A stretch of 64,000 nucleotides of DNA from the NCBI GenBank assembly GCA_037157565.1, contig JAZHRO010000022.1, forward strand, positions 3,224,001 through 3,288,000. Reading direction: 5' to 3'. The notes under the pieces are model-generated. The model was not told the DNA's origin. It made no database searches and was given only the letters and a program-made list of their open reading frames with translations. This DNA is from Thalassia testudinum (lineage: Eukaryota; Streptophyta; Magnoliopsida; Alismatales; Hydrocharitaceae). Positions 1 through 10,970 of this stretch are shown here, piece by piece (within the stretch, counting starts at the first letter, position 1; every line of letters begins with the position of its first letter). The translations under genes were made by a program, and so were the position numbers.

Positions 1-1741
1 CCCGGGGCCCGTGGGGTAGCTAGTACTCTCCTAACACTACTAGCTCTCCTCCGTACTACGTACACGAGGGCCAACAAGTCGGTACAGAGCGGCCAATCCT
101 AACCCCGGGTCCCTGGGGCGGCTGGCCCCACTCTGCACTAAACAGGTACAGGTACTTCCCTTGGTACTGCGTACCCAAGAGACAGTACAAACTACATCTC
201 AGTTCCATTCCTTTTTCTTTCCAGGAGTTCCACTCCTAATTCCCCGTAGGGTTCCAGCTCTTTATCTCAGAACATCATATGTTTCACTTTCCAGATTCGC
301 ATTCTCAAAATCCATGATCTCAAACATGTTTCTTTATTCGTAACAGGCAGCTGTTAATTAATTTTACAGGCAGCTTTATATATTCCTTTCCAATTTTCCA
401 AGACTGCAGTAATATACATTCCTCTAGTTTTTCCACCCTAGGATTCATGCCATATCCTAGGATCTATCATACAATCTAGTTTTCCGGCCCTAGGATTCAT
501 GCAACACCTAGGAGCTATCATTCCATATATTTCTCATTCCTAGGATTCATGAAATGCCCTAGGTTCTAGTTATGGTTCCATACTTGAACAGATTTTATTA
601 ATACTTAAAGCCACTCTACCAGGTACAACGGGAGTAATGGGGGCGTGATCGGGAATCCCGCGCGCCTCCGCGACTCTCAAGACTGCAACCGAACGAGGTC
701 CTATCACAAGGATCAAACACAAGGAGAGTCTCAAAATAGGGTATAGCTACTGTAGGCGGGTAGAGGAATAAATTCTGAAACGAACGCAACTCGAATCGCG
801 GAAAACGGAGCCCAAACGGGCCCTAAACGGGTCGAGAAAGACAATACTGTGCAAAATCAGACGTCTGGAACTCCTTCCAGACGTCTTAAATGGTGGATCA
901 GAGAATTACCTGTTCGGCTTGGTTCCCCGGACGTCCAGAAGTCTGTGGGGACGTCTGCCTAGATCCCAGACGTCCGATGGTCCCTCCGGACGTCTGGGGG
1001 TCACTCCCGCCGTCTGGTACAACTTCCAGACGTCTGATTCGCAAGGGATGGCGAATCAGCGAACCTGCGCACAGCCAACCCCCTCCCTCAGTACGGTCAG
1101 TCGACAAGAAGGAAGGAGAAAGCGGAAACTCACCTTTTAGACGTCTGTATGATCTCACAGACGTCGACCTTGCCGTCTGGATATCAATCCAGACGTCTGA
1201 TTCTGGAAATTTTTCCAGAATCAGAACCTTGCTCGGCCTCCGCTCGCGACGCCGCCCGCGTCGCACCTCGCGCGTCCGCTGCTCCGCCCGCAGCAGGTCC
1301 CTCTCCGCGACGTTCTGCACCCCCTGCGGCCTACGCCGGCCGGCCAAGCCGCTCCCGGCGAGCTCGCCCTCACGGCAGAGCCCCGCCCTCGCACGCCGCA
1401 GCTCCTCCGCGCTTACTGCGGCTGTCGCTGCCGCTGCGCCCTCGCGTCCGCTCGCTCTCGCGCACAGGCAGGAGAAGAAGGAGGAAGATGGTGGAGACGG
1501 GAGGGGAGGCGCGCCCCCCTTTTAACGCCGCGCGGAGAGGAGAGAGAAGGCGGTCGCAGCCGCCTGCAGCCGCAGAGAAAAAGGGCAGAATCGCAGGTCT
1601 GCGCGCACAGGCGCGCAGACGAATATCCCGTGCGAGCATAACTGTTCGCCAGACGTCTGTAAACTATCCCGGACGTCTGGTCAGACGTCTGGACCACCTC
1701 CCAGACGTCTTAAAAGGCGTCTGGGGCACGCGCTCGTTACA
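1..1741 (-). mobile_element. Partial Tekay/Del-family LTR (cut by window edge)
   Basis: This stretch matches the distal two thirds of the Tekay LTRs at 24601-27250 and 31631-34327, beginning with the same CCCCGGGGCCCGTGGGG segment and sharing the CCTAGGATTCATGC repeats, the AGACGTCT clusters (about 855-1210 and 1650-1710) and the GC-rich block. It ends TTACA at 1741, like the ends of the related LTRs. Sense is minus by comparison with the full-length element. The rest lies left of the window, so whether it is a solo LTR or part of a full element cannot be told. The five bases that follow (CTGAG) would be the TSD. No gene is supported here; the long open frames are GC-rich LTR sequence. Confidence 0.8.
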
Positions 1742-2983
1742 CTGAGTCTTTTCTCTCACACACATGCCCTTAACTTTTGAAATATTTACAAAAATACCCC
1801 TATCTTTGTCGTCACTCTTTGCAAATAGGTCCCTTCACCATTATCGCAGAGGAATCCTTCTCCAACGACCTTTGATTGAAGAGAACTCCTTTGTTCAATC
1901 AATCCCTTCCAAAATTGGAAGGGAGATTCTTTGAGGAGTCCTCTTCCTTCTGAATCCATTCATAAGCTCCATAACCTTCCCAATCTCTCATGCGAATGCA
2001 TGAGAGATTTGGGTTTCCTACTCTGGCAACAATTCCTAGCTTGGAAGCTTGGCTTCCAAACTTAAAACCCCCTCCTGAGCCTTATAAAAAGATCCTTAGG
2101 GAACGTCATGGAGAGTAGCTAGTTTTGAGGCCAAAAAGCTCTTCCTAACCCTACCTTCGGCCTCCTCCAACCTAGCTCCGGTGAGCATCTCCCTCCGTTG
2201 TCTTATGGCCTCCTAATGGCCAAATTGGGAGAGTCTCCTTCCTCCCCGACTTCCTCTGCCTCTTGACAGCCAACTCAGAAGCGCCTTAACCCCTTCATCC
2301 TCGCCGTCTCCCCCATCGGAAAACCTTTCATCCACGGCGCCAGCCAACCACAGCCGACGTCGCCCTACCCCTTTCGTCCCTAATACTAGGTCCTATAACT
2401 CTTTCTTCTCCTCTACTTCCTCTTCCTTTCTTCTATCATTCAATTCGACCCTCGACACCGCCGTTCACCCTCTTCATCCTCCGCTCCAGCCAATCCTCCA
2501 GCAAGGTGTTTCCACCACCACGCACCTCCATCCACCTCGCCGACAATCCCACAACCTTCACCTCTCCACCCTCTTCAAAACCCCTCTCTCCATTCACTTT
2601 ATCATCCACTCAAACCTGCCGTCGAACAACCCACCTTTTCGTCGTCTTCCCTATCATCGATCGACCACCACAGACCACCATCTTCCATGAGACCACCTCC
2701 GTCACACTCGCCGTGGTCCAATGAAGCTCCTGAACTATTCTAATGCGGCCATGAGGCCTTATTTCATGTTTTAGGTAATAAGTCCCTTCACTGTCATTGC
2801 TGAGCTTCTCCACGAGCTTCAAGCCTTGTTTGTGCAAGGATCCGCCCAGGCGTAGCTCCAGGTGCAATGGAACATCTCCAGGAGCGCAACCAAGGAACCA
2901 ATTTGGCTCTTTGACTGAGCCTTTGACCACAATCATGCGAAGGAGCAGTTGCAGCTGCATGCAGAGAAAGACGGTGGGATTTA

Positions 2984-3024
2984 GTCCCACATCGTGGGTT
3001 GAGGAGTGCTTGAAGTTGCATAAG
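2984..3024 (+). promoter_or_regulatory. U6-type snRNA promoter motif pair (USE + TATA-like)
   Basis: A perfect plant upstream sequence element GTCCCACATCG sits at 2984-2994, followed by a 24-bp gap and a TATA-like CATAAG at 3019-3024. In plant snRNA genes the USE and TATA are about three helical turns apart when Pol III is used (U6) and four when Pol II is used; this gap is the shorter type. The same arrangement recurs in four other LTRs in this window. The motif is seen; activity is inferred. Confidence 0.5.
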
Positions 3025-3044
3025 TTGTTTTTGTCACATGAGCT

Positions 3045-3293
3045 TATCGCCTCAAGTGATACATAGGGGGTGAGGTCCTCGTACGCTCACGTTCCTCCTT
3101 CATGGCATATCCCCCGCAGACCTGGTGCACCTAACCCGCCTAAGCCTTCACTCCTCGCTTACCACTCACTGCCGGTGAGCCTGGACCCGGGTGTGCGTCT
3201 ACCCAATAACCCGACTACCCTGAGTGGCCTTGGGAGGGCAAAACCTAAGAGGAGAAATAGAGAGAGGGAGAGCGTAGGGAAGGGGAGGGTTTT
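3045..3293 (+). ncRNA. Candidate Pol III transcript downstream of the LTR USE/TATA
   Basis: If transcription starts about 25 bp after the TATA-like box at 3019, the first run of four T on the plus strand is at 3290-3293 inside GGTTTTGC, giving about 249 nt. The segment shares GCCTCA, a G-run followed by TGAGGTCC, CTGGACCCGGGTG and a purine run before the T4 with the equivalent segments at 58145-58389 and 63286-63463. No known RNA class is recognised. The start is a guess from spacing only. Confidence 0.25.
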
Positions 3294-3341
3294 GCCCCGT
3301 GCGACACTTAGCCAAAATCTGAGATGGCTGCCCTCTGTGTG

Positions 3342-3593
3342 TGAAGAAAGAAAGAAGAAAAGGAAGAAAGGAAGGAGGCTTATGCATGAAGAGAAGGTAG
3401 AGGAAGAAAGCAGGAAGAGAAGGAGAAGGATTGAAGATAAGAAGGAAGAGAGAGAAGAGAAGGCAAGGCAGGAAAAGCAGAGAAGAACAAAAGAAGAAGG
3501 AGAGCTGCACAGGAAGAAAGGTAGAAGAAGAAGAGAAAGTAGAGAAGAGAAGAAGAAGAAAGCATAAACAGAAGAAGAAAAGAAGATAGGTTA
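3342..3593 (+). repeat. Polypurine (GAA/GGA) tract in LTR
   Basis: The plus strand is almost pure A and G for about 250 bp, in GAAGAAGG-like words, within the 3' part of the LTR remnant. The equivalent block in the solo LTR at 56257-59040 lies at about 58430-58860. The open frames here are low-complexity Lys/Glu/Arg and are not taken as genes. Confidence 0.8.
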
Positions 3594-3988
3594 AGTTGTC
3601 TAGTCATTAGACCCGACGACTGATTTGAGGCTTGAGGCTTGATACTGTTGAAACATTGAATGCTTGATATATATATACACATACATATGCTTAGAGAATA
3701 ATTGGTGATTTAAATCACCATTATTTTAGCTTCTCTACCTTTTTATTACCTCATAATATATGAGAATTCATTGAATATCTAAAATGACATATTAGTATTT
3801 AGTGAATATCGTTTTGTGGTTTAAATTCATGTGCTCATTTATAGTATTTGAGATTAGTGTGTGTATTCCTATTTGCTCCCTGTGTTCGACCTTGAACTTT
3901 CATTTGAGTAACAAATTTATTTTTTTGAGCACTATTTTGGTTATATTACAACGAAGCAATTTTAAAACACCGATTTATCACTTTAACA

Positions 3989-4545
3989 CTCCCTACCATC
4001 CTCCTCCTCCCGACATCCTCTGCCATCCTTGACCCTCGACCTGCCGCCCTCCTCCTCCTTCTAGACCCCCTCCTGCCACCCCCTTCCTCCTCCCCCTCCT
4101 GTTGTCCTCCTCCACTATGCCAGACCCTGACACTTGCCACCCTTCTCCTCCTTCCCGATCCTCTCCTGCCGCCCCTCTCCTCCCCGACTCCTCCTCCTCC
4201 TCCTCCCCCTCTTGTTGTCCTCCTTCGCCGTCCCTATCCCCGATGCCTGCCGCCCTCCTCCCCCTTCCCAACCCCCTCCTGTCGCCCCCCTCCTCCTCCT
4301 CAACCCCCTTCTGCCATCCTCCTCCTCCCTGACCCCTCCTGCTGCCCTCCTCATCCTTCCCGACTCCCTCCTCCTCCCTGACTCCCCCACCTCCTCCTAC
4401 TCCTCCTGCTACTGTGCCTTGCCTTCCTCCTCCTCCCAACTCCCATTCCCCTCCTCATCATCCTCCTCCACTACCCTTGCCCATTCCCCTCCTCCACTGC
4501 CCCTTCCCTTCCTCCTCCTCCTCCCTGCCCTTCCTTACCAAATCC
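3989..4545 (+). repeat. Polypyrimidine (CCT/CTC)n low-complexity tract
   Basis: About 550 bp of strongly strand-asymmetric CT sequence made of degenerate CTCCTCCTCCC words. The Pro/Ser-rich (plus) and Gly/Arg/Glu-rich (minus) open frames over it are products of the composition. A shorter tract of the same kind lies at 24378-24510, on the other side of the Athila/Tat-like element. Confidence 0.85.
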
Positions 4546-4803
4546 CATATGACTTTAGTAAAACGGTCGAACAATTTTCACATTTGAACTTGTGTTATAA
4601 CACTCTAAATACAACTATGAAGCTCCACTATAGTATTCAAAACAAATGCATTTCTTTAGTAGCTAGCATGTGTATGACTATTTTGATTTTCTATGAATAA
4701 GAATAAATGAGAAAAATGAGTTATAGATTGACATAGGAAGAATACAAGTCCAAAGTAGAGACCAAGATAGTCATCCAACTTCAATCGGGTGTTTGCTACC
4801 CAA
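4546..4803. other. Unassigned AT-rich flank
   Basis: A short AT-rich stretch between the CT tract and the 5' LTR at 4804. I see no gene, repeat or terminus in it. It may be the original flank of the Athila/Tat-like insertion. Confidence 0.5.
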
Positions 4804-6524
4804 TGGGTTCACTTTAATGAACTAATTATATGCCTAAGTATATTTCGATTATACTTTCTTGGTTCTTAATTTTCAATATCTTAGGTGATAATTAGTATAA
4901 CCTGCATCAATGACTACTTTATATTTATATGCTTAATTCACCTTTGATTACAACATCTTTATAATATTTTATATATGCAAAAGAGATTAAATCAGGTGGA
5001 CATAGGAATCAATTAAAAGCATTAATAGGATTATATTTGTAATTTAACCTTGCAGGTCTCAAGTCAAATCTCCGAACGTCTAATGGCAGCCAATTTTAGT
5101 AAGGGATTTGAAATCCCTTGAATTGCACCGGTGAAGGAGAACAGAAGGGGGGAGATAAAAGTCGCATGGGATCGTCAATCTGAGGTAATATCCTTCCCCC
5201 TCCTACGGGGATCACCTCCAACCGCACCACCGTGGACCCTGCGCGCACCATGAACTTCAGCGAGCACTGTGGCCTCCGCGTCCTCAACATCGCCCTCACC
5301 GTTGACACACACACGATAACAGAGTGTGTGCATACCATCAACACCTTCAACCCATTCGTCAGTTGCCCTAGCCTTCCTTTTCCTCTTCGTCTTCAACCTC
5401 CTGCCGCCTTCCCTTCCACATCCACCACCTCCTGCAACTTCATCAAAGAACCCAACATTACCACTTTAATTCCCCTCGCCGCAGAGAGCCACCCCACCAC
5501 GCCACTCCACACGTCGTGTCTACAACTGCCTCCAGCACCACCTCTGTGCTCCAGTATCCCCTCATCCAACCACAACCAACCAGTCCAGCCCACGCACGCG
5601 CGCGGCCACCGCGGGCCCTTGCGTGTGCACAACCAGCCAGCGCAGCACGCACATCCTAAAACCCCCCACCCACCTTTTCTTCTTCCTTCTTTTTCCTCTT
5701 CTTTTTCAATCGCCTGAAGCTCCACACAAAGGAACCCAAAGCCGCCGCCCCCCTCCATGCAGCCACTTCTCTGAGACTCCGCCAACCGCCAAACTCGATG
5801 TCGAGCACCACCGAGCATCTTTCCAACAACAAGGCCATGAATGGCCATGCACGGCCCTCCACGTAGCCAACTCCACCTCTCTGCCGCCGGCGTCATCCTC
5901 CTCCAGCCGGTCACCGGCGACCGCCTCCCACCACGAGACCAATGCCAACGTGAAGCCCTCGTCATGGTGCACTACCCCCTCAACCCTTGCGTCCAGCCGT
6001 GCCTTCTCCATCGTGTGCGAGCCCTCCTTCCATCTCCCCTGTTTTACAACAGTGCAAGGGGAATTAATATTTACATTGATGTGCCATTGTGGGAGATTTT
6101 ATTTTAAATAAAATAATTCTGATTTATTGAGTAATATTGTTGACCAGTCCTTCAATTTTTCTATAAATATCTGGTGATTCATTCTCTTCTCCTATGCATT
6201 TTGGCCCTCTTCCAATGCACATGGCTAACTCAATAACGCAAGGGGATTAAGTTGTTGACTAACTTTCTGTGTGGGTTATTTCTCTTAGAATATTTATTTA
6301 TTGCAAGAATTATAACTAGCCCCTTGCATTTTTACTATATTATCTAATTGCATATCTATTCAATCTATTTGCCTCACGTACATTGCATGTTAAACTATAC
6401 TTGTAGGCTCTATCATGATGGAATAATAAGATAGGGAATTTGCAACTTTTATTAGGCTTAAACCTCGCTGTGGATACGACATCTTTTTTGTGGTTTAAAT
6501 TGGTATCTATTTTAATCTTTGATT
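4804..6524 (+). repeat. 5' LTR of the Athila/Tat-like element, first part
   Basis: This starts TGGGTTCACTTTA and runs parallel to 22311-24033 with scattered substitutions, up to the copia insertion. It contains a likely TATA box (TATAAATA, near 6162) and, near its end, the CTGTGGATACGAC segment usual near the 3' end of such LTRs. A proline/serine-rich open frame near 5230-5720 is shared with the other LTR only because the two LTRs are copies; it is not called as a gene. Confidence 0.8.
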
Positions 6525-6934
6525 TGTTGGTGCTAGAGCACCACGATCATTTGTTTTGATGATAACAAAACACGTGTTATTTAACATTTGCAATTTGAGT
6601 CTTAGATTTCAGGTCAATTGCAAATGTGGACGTGTTTAGATGGAGTTCGAGCTCGCATCCAGGACGGATTGGAGGAGCTTGACGGAAAACAGAGGAGGTT
6701 CGCGTGGAGCGAAAGATTGAAGACGGAAGGAAATGAAGAATAGGATAGATTTCCTTCTTTTGTACTTGTTGTATTTTTTCGTTTCTTTTGTTGCTCTTTA
6801 TTTCCTTAGATATTTGATGTTAAAGAGCCTCAAAGAACCCTAACAGTAGTCCTAGGAACACCGGCACAACCCTAGGATACTTAGGTTTTCTGTAGAATAC
6901 TTAGGAAACCAATATAGGGTTCAAACAGCACTTC

Positions 6935-7484
6935 CAGACGTCTAATTCCAAAATCAGACGTCTGATAAAGTATTTTAAGACGTCTGACTGTTGTTTCAGA
7001 CGTCTGATAACTGTTAGGCTGGACATAGTTAGTTCTGTCTGATGAAATCAGATGTCCAGACCTTAGACCAGACGTCTTAAGAGACGTCTGATGACTTTGC
7101 CAGACGTCCAGTTAGTGGACCGTTGGCTAGCTTAGCAAACAGTCAAGGATATGACCGTTAGAGCCTTATCAGACGTCCTTAAGTCTTTCCAGACGTCTGA
7201 TAAATGACCGTTTTGCCTCGGCTGACCCAAAATCTCTTCTCAGAGATTTTCTAGCCGTTGCAACGTTTGGAAATCAATTCCCACAGTAAAAGTAGGTTTC
7301 CAGACGTCCAGACATAGTGCTAGACGTCCTGTATGTCGTCTGATGGACTTGCACAAAAACCCTGTTTAGATCTGATTCAAGTCAGGGAGAAACCCGCATA
7401 GAATCAGACGTCTGACCTTTAAATCAGACGTCTTAAAGTGGCCTTCCAGACATCTAATGCCAGAGTTAGACGTCTGATGACCCT
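6935..7484. repeat. AGACGTCT palindrome array upstream of the copia TATA box
   Basis: Repeated words of the type CAGACGTCTGA, CAGACGTCTTAA and CAGACGTCCAG are spread over about 550 bp, ending about 100 bp upstream of the TATA box at 7588. The equivalent 3' LTR array has 15 AGACGTC copies by my count. The core GACGTC is an ACGT-type (bZIP C-box) sequence; binding is not shown. A few copies have decayed to AGATGTC or AGACATC, the changes expected from CpG deamination. Confidence 0.85.
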
Positions 7485-7587
7485 GTCAAATGTAATCATT
7501 GTCCTGATTTCGGCCTGATTCTCTTGGACTTTGTTCCCAACGGCTATAGAACCCTTTCTAAGCCTTCCAAAGCCTTCCTAAGGCCTC

Positions 7588-7595
7588 TATAAATA
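7588..7595 (+). promoter_or_regulatory. TATA box of the copia 5' LTR
   Basis: TATAAATA is centred in the inverted repeat CCTCTAT/ATAGAGG; the same element is at 14094-14101 in the 3' LTR. It fits the U3/R boundary of the LTR and the expected start of gag RNA. Confidence 0.65.
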
Positions 7596-8244
7596 GAGGG
7601 GAACCCTTGCAACACAAATACACACTTAGAAAAACACAAGACATACTTAAGCAACATACTTCCACTCTCTTGTGTCCAAGAAGCTCTTTCTCTCTAAGCT
7701 CAAGTTCTACATCTTGAGAGCATCATTCCTGGTGGCTTCGACAGCAGGGTTATAACGTTATAGCGTCGTAGTATAGCCAGTTGTTGCCATCATTTCAAAT
7801 ATATAAATTTTTTTTACTCGGAAAAGAGTTCCCGAGGTCGAACTCAGGGAGCAAGTTGTATTCTAGAGATATACATGTTTCTTTTACAAAAATAAACAAA
7901 GAGAGAGAAAGAATTTGGTGTCTTTTTTTTTTTCTCTTTGTTTCTCCTCGTCTCAGATCTTCTTCTTCTTCGTTCTGCAGAGGTGATGCTCTTCTTTCTT
8001 TCTTCAGATCTCCTTCTTTCTTCTTTGTTCTGCAGAGGTGATCTTCTTTCTTTCTTCAGATCTCCTTCTTCCGTCTTTTCTTTTTCCAGTCAGGGACGTC
8101 GCCCCTCCTTCTTTCTTCTTTTCCCTTCAGGCCGTCGTCTGATTTCCAAATCAGACGACTTAAACTGCCTGTTGCTACAGTGTCTTCCTCAGCTTCCTTC
8201 TTCTTCACCTGTTCCTGCACACTTCAGAGCTTACGTCAGAGGAC

Positions 8245-8492
8245 AAAACCTACTCTACCCTCTCCCCCGCGTCTCTCTCTCTCTGAAACCACTCTTGGGA
8301 AAGCTCTCCCAGAGCTGCCGGGTAATCGGGTACGGGTCGTGCCCGGGTCCAGGCCCACCGGCGTGCGTGGTGGGCGAGGAGTGCAGGTCAGTCTAAGTCG
8401 GGTCGGGTCAGGTCAAGTCCGCGGGGCGTGAGCGCGGACGAGACCGGGTAACCGGGCGGGTGAAGGGGACCTCACCCCGTGTGCTGAGGCAG
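8245..8492 (-). ncRNA. Candidate Pol III transcript in the solo LTR
   Basis: This lies downstream, on the minus strand, of a degraded USE (8545-8555) and TATAAG (8515-8520). The first minus-strand T4 is at 8245-8248, in GGTTTTGT, about 246 nt from the inferred start. It shares the GCCTCA, GGGGTGAGGTCC and CTGGACCCGGG blocks with 58145-58389. The USE here has two changes, so this copy may be weak or silent. Confidence 0.2.
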
Positions 8493-8514
8493 TAAGCCTC
8501 CAGCACTTTTGCGT

Positions 8515-8555
8515 CTTATATCGCTGCGCCTCTTCAGACTTTTCTGAGGTGGGAC
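8515..8555 (-). promoter_or_regulatory. Degraded USE plus TATA, U6-type spacing
   Basis: Read on the minus strand, GTCCCACCTCA (two changes from the plant USE) is followed by exactly 24 bp and then TATAAG at 8515-8520. The spacing equals that in the related LTRs at 2984, 56196 and 58081. Confidence 0.4.
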
Positions 8556-9191
8556 TAAATGTCCCACCTCAATTGCGCGCCCGTAGCGGGGAAAGCAGCG
8601 GGAGATCGCGGCGTCACGCGAAGCCTTCTGCCTTAGCTGCGAGCCTGGTGTTTTGTCGAAACGCCTCGCAAGGCCTGGGAGTCGAATCTGGGCGTGGCGC
8701 TGAGCGTGGCGCGCCTGTAGCTGCAGGCGGAAGCAGCTCCTTCTGCACGGCAATGGCGGCGGAGGTCGGGTGGCCTGTTCACAGAAAAACGGCCTCTCGG
8801 CCTAATCAGAAAGTGCCGGGAGCTTCGCCAGGGTGCGGCGAAGCTCGTGTGGGTGGTGGCGAGGCGTGGGGCGGCGTGCAAGGGCTGCCCTAGGTCGGAC
8901 TGTGGGTCGGAGGATGGGTTTGTTGGGGGAAGCGTTACGGAGGTGTGGAGTGGCAGTGAAGGGGTGGGGGGTGCTCAGTGTGATGAGGCGGAGGTTCGGT
9001 GAGGGTCGGCGAGGTGTGTGAGGCTGTGGAGCGATGGGAGCATCTCGCCGGAGGGTGGCCGGAGACGAAGGGGGGTGACGATGGTCAGGGTCGGTCGAGG
9101 GCTTAATTGAATAAATTGAAGGCGGGGAAAGAAAGAGGAGAAGAAGGGGAGTAGTTCTAGCTTACTTGCAGGGACGAAGGGGGAGGAACAG

Positions 9192-9702
9192 GGCGACAGT
9201 CGTATCGACTGTCGCCGGAGAAGACGATGCTCGGGGAAAGGGGCGGCGGCGAGCAGAGAGCCGGAGAGGCGCCGGCTGGGTGCGGCGTGGCGCAGGAAGA
9301 GCAGGGGAGGAAGTCTCTGCTGCTGGTATTGCGGCAGAGCGAAGAGGAGAAGGGGGAGGAACCGCCGGAGCTGGTGAGCGTCTGCCGGAGAGAGAAGAGA
9401 GGAAAGTTGGGGGTTTTCTCCGTCAGACCCGAGCTACCCCGGTCGGTGGAGCAACGGGGGGTATTTATAGGGATCAAAACAGGGAGGAAGGCGGAGGGAG
9501 ACGACGTGTCTCCCTCGCCGGAGGATGGCCGGAAACAAAAACCCATACCATCCGTGCGTTCGCACGGCCGGTATGGTGGGTTACAACGACCAGGGGGGTG
9601 TCCCTGCGACGGCTGACGACGCAGGGCACCCCCGGTTTACTTGCCAGGTCCCCCCCTCACCCTGCGCGGCGCCATGCTCCGCGCAAGGTCGCCGGAGCAT
9701 GG
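9192..9702. repeat. Cluster of five hairpins around the LTR promoter
   Basis: Inverted repeats: GGCGACAGTCG/CGACTGTCGCC (9192-9216, 11-bp perfect arms, 3-nt loop); GAGGGAGAC/GTCTCCCTC (9494-9516); a 16-bp-arm repeat at 9543-9576 with mismatches and a 2-nt loop; a repeat at 9594-9633 built on CCCTGCG/CGCAGGG with C/G-run extensions; CCATGCTCCG/CGGAGCATGG (9672-9702). All five recur in mirrored order at 56949-57459. The minus-strand TATA at 9462-9469 lies between the first and second. Confidence 0.85.
9462..9469 (-). promoter_or_regulatory. TATA box of the solo LTR (minus strand)
   Basis: The minus strand reads TATAAATA here, matching the plus-strand TATAAATA at 57181-57188 in the sister copy. 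It fixes the sense strand of this LTR. Confidence 0.6.
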
Positions 9703-10917
9703 TGCTGGCAGGTTTTGCAGGGGGGACCTGATCGCAAAGAACGAAGGAGAGTTAGGGGCCAAAATGCGAGGGTTCAAAAGTTGAGGGCCAAAGAGTAAAT
9801 ATATGAGGACCAAAGTGTAAAGTCGGTCAAGGAGGTTTCTTCTTAGGCTCAAGTTTTTATACATGATTAATTAGGACCTAAGGAATCTGATGGTGAATTT
9901 CATTTCTATATTAAACCTTGTTTGACCGGTCAATTTACGCAAAAACCCAAATTAAGTTATTAATTGGGCATGGTTCTCAATGTAGGTCAAAATGGGTTCT
10001 GAAGGCCAAATTGAAGGTTCTAAACCCTAGAGATTATTTTTCTATGAATTTTAGAGGGTTTATTCTATTTTTACTTTGCCTCGAACCTTGTGAATTGAAG
10101 TGGGTTGTTTTAGGGTTACAGATTATCATTTAGTTTCTTGGAAGTGCTGTAGCCCTTGCTAGATCATCTCATCCCACTTTTATTCTTATTAAGCTGCTTT
10201 GACCTATGTTTGGGCCCTGAATTACCCTGTATGCAGATTATACTGGTAAAATTGCATTTTTACCCCTTATGACTTGTTTTCTTCTCAAACTCAGAATTCT
10301 CTGAGTTAAGCCTTTCCTTGAGATATGTAGGAGCTTTTATCCTTTGTATTAGGTCAAAATGAGCTAGTTATGGCTCATGATGAGGTTCTCATCAATTCCC
10401 TTCGCGCACCCGCTCTCCCGCCGTTGTCTACGAGAGCGACATTGCGCCGTTGCGTGGCTCACGCACCCGCGTCATCGTCGACGCACTCCTTGCAAAGGGG
10501 AGTTTCCTAAATCCTATAGATGCTTAAGTTTATTACTTTGTTGGCTCTATAGGACCTGTTGTTTTATTTTATCTTTGTCTTTTGGTTGGGTATTCGCTTT
10601 GCGAATTCCCATCTCCTTCGTGGGACAAAATCCTTCTCGTGGAGAGAAGGGGTTGAGGAACGCTACCCTCGTACTTGTAGCGTGGTTGTACTGAGGTTGA
10701 ATCACCCTCGTTTTAAAGTGATTCGGTTAGTGGATTTGATCAACTAGGTTGATCGGAAAATCCTAACTCGAGAGGGTTAGGTGGTGGTTTTCACCCGGTT
10801 TGGGTTTCCACCTAAAAATCTTTGTGTACTTGTGCGATTGTTTTGTTGTGAGATTGCTTTATATTTCAATTACGCATTTTTTACGTCACCCCCTCCTAGT
10901 AGGGAAGAACCTACAAT

Positions 10918-10929
10918 TGGTATCAGAGC
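10918..10929 (+). other. Primer binding site (initiator tRNA-Met) of the copia element
   Basis: TGGTATCAGAGC lies two bases after the LTR end (10915). This 12-mer is the usual plant LTR-retrotransposon primer site, complementary to the 3' end of initiator tRNA-Met. Confidence 0.9.
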
Positions 10930-10970
10930 AGGTCTTGCTATTTCGGCGTAACAACCAGGCAAGAGATCAA

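Larger units (their letters stand above)
1742..3988 (+). mobile_element. LTR remnant, relative of the LTRs at 52146 and 59638
   Basis: From 1755 onward this aligns in order with the 60250-63998 part of the LTR at 59638: the 'lower limit' text around 1760-1860, a TATA box (TATAAAAA, 2083-2090), the CTAGCTCCGG segment near 2170, an snRNA-type USE (2984-2994), a purine-rich block (about 3340-3590), and a TTGCTCCCTGTGTTCGACCT segment near the end, which marks the 3' side of the sense strand. It ends about TTTAACA at 3988. Roughly the first 600 bp are missing, which fits the Tekay LTR at 1-1741 having inserted into it. An 8-bp-arm hairpin (TTGGAAGC / GCTTCCAA) lies at 2041-2059. No protein gene is seen. 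Confidence 0.6.
7730..10394 (-). mobile_element. Solo LTR nested in the copia 5' LTR
   Basis: The sequence starts TGGTGGCTTCGACA and ends TTCTCATCA, flanked by ATTCC at 7725-7729 and 10395-10399. The intact 3' LTR of the host element reads straight through this site, confirming the insertion. It is an inverted relative of 56257-59040. The transcribed strand is minus, from the minus-strand TATA (9462-9469) and the position of the GACCTCGGGAACTC segment near 7830. There is no internal region, so it is a product of recombination between two LTRs. GC-rich open frames within it (8472-9800) are LTR sequence, not genes. Confidence 0.9.
6525..10915 (+). repeat. 5' LTR of the gag-only copia element, with nested solo LTR
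   Basis: The native sequence is 6525-7729 plus 10400-10915, interrupted by the solo LTR. The LTR opens with the palindrome TGGTGCT-AG-AGCACCA. It carries the AGACGTCT array (6935-7484) and a TATA box (TATAAATA, 7588-7595) set in CCTCTATAAATAGAGG. Confidence 0.85.

Noticed and set aside
890..1745. Long open frames on both strands over 890-1745
   Set aside because: They lie in GC-rich LTR sequence, overlap each other on both strands, and their counterparts in the other Tekay LTRs are not conserved as proteins.
2796..3567. Charged, Lys/Glu-rich frame as a possible gene
   Set aside because: It is the purine tract of the LTR remnant; the related LTR does not keep the frame.
4628..4640. CACTATAG as a possible left end of the CACTA element
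   Set aside because: Only seven bases match the right terminus (CACTATAACA) and no subterminal GCGACGGCAAAA repeats follow.
4102..4700. Proline/serine-rich frame and Gly-rich minus frames
   Set aside because: Low-complexity translation of the CT tract.
5232..6111. Pro/Ser/Thr-rich frames, partly conserved at 22738-23505
   Set aside because: Both copies lie in the two LTRs of one element, so similarity is due to LTR identity; composition is biased and there is no family match.
9166..9798. 210-codon GC-rich frame and the frames mirrored at 57086-57715
   Set aside because: They cover the hairpin cluster and leader of the solo LTR; frames are not kept between the two LTR copies.
10559..10747. 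Small frame repeated at 14395-14583 as a possible conserved micro-protein
   Set aside because: The two copies are the same part of the two copia LTRs.
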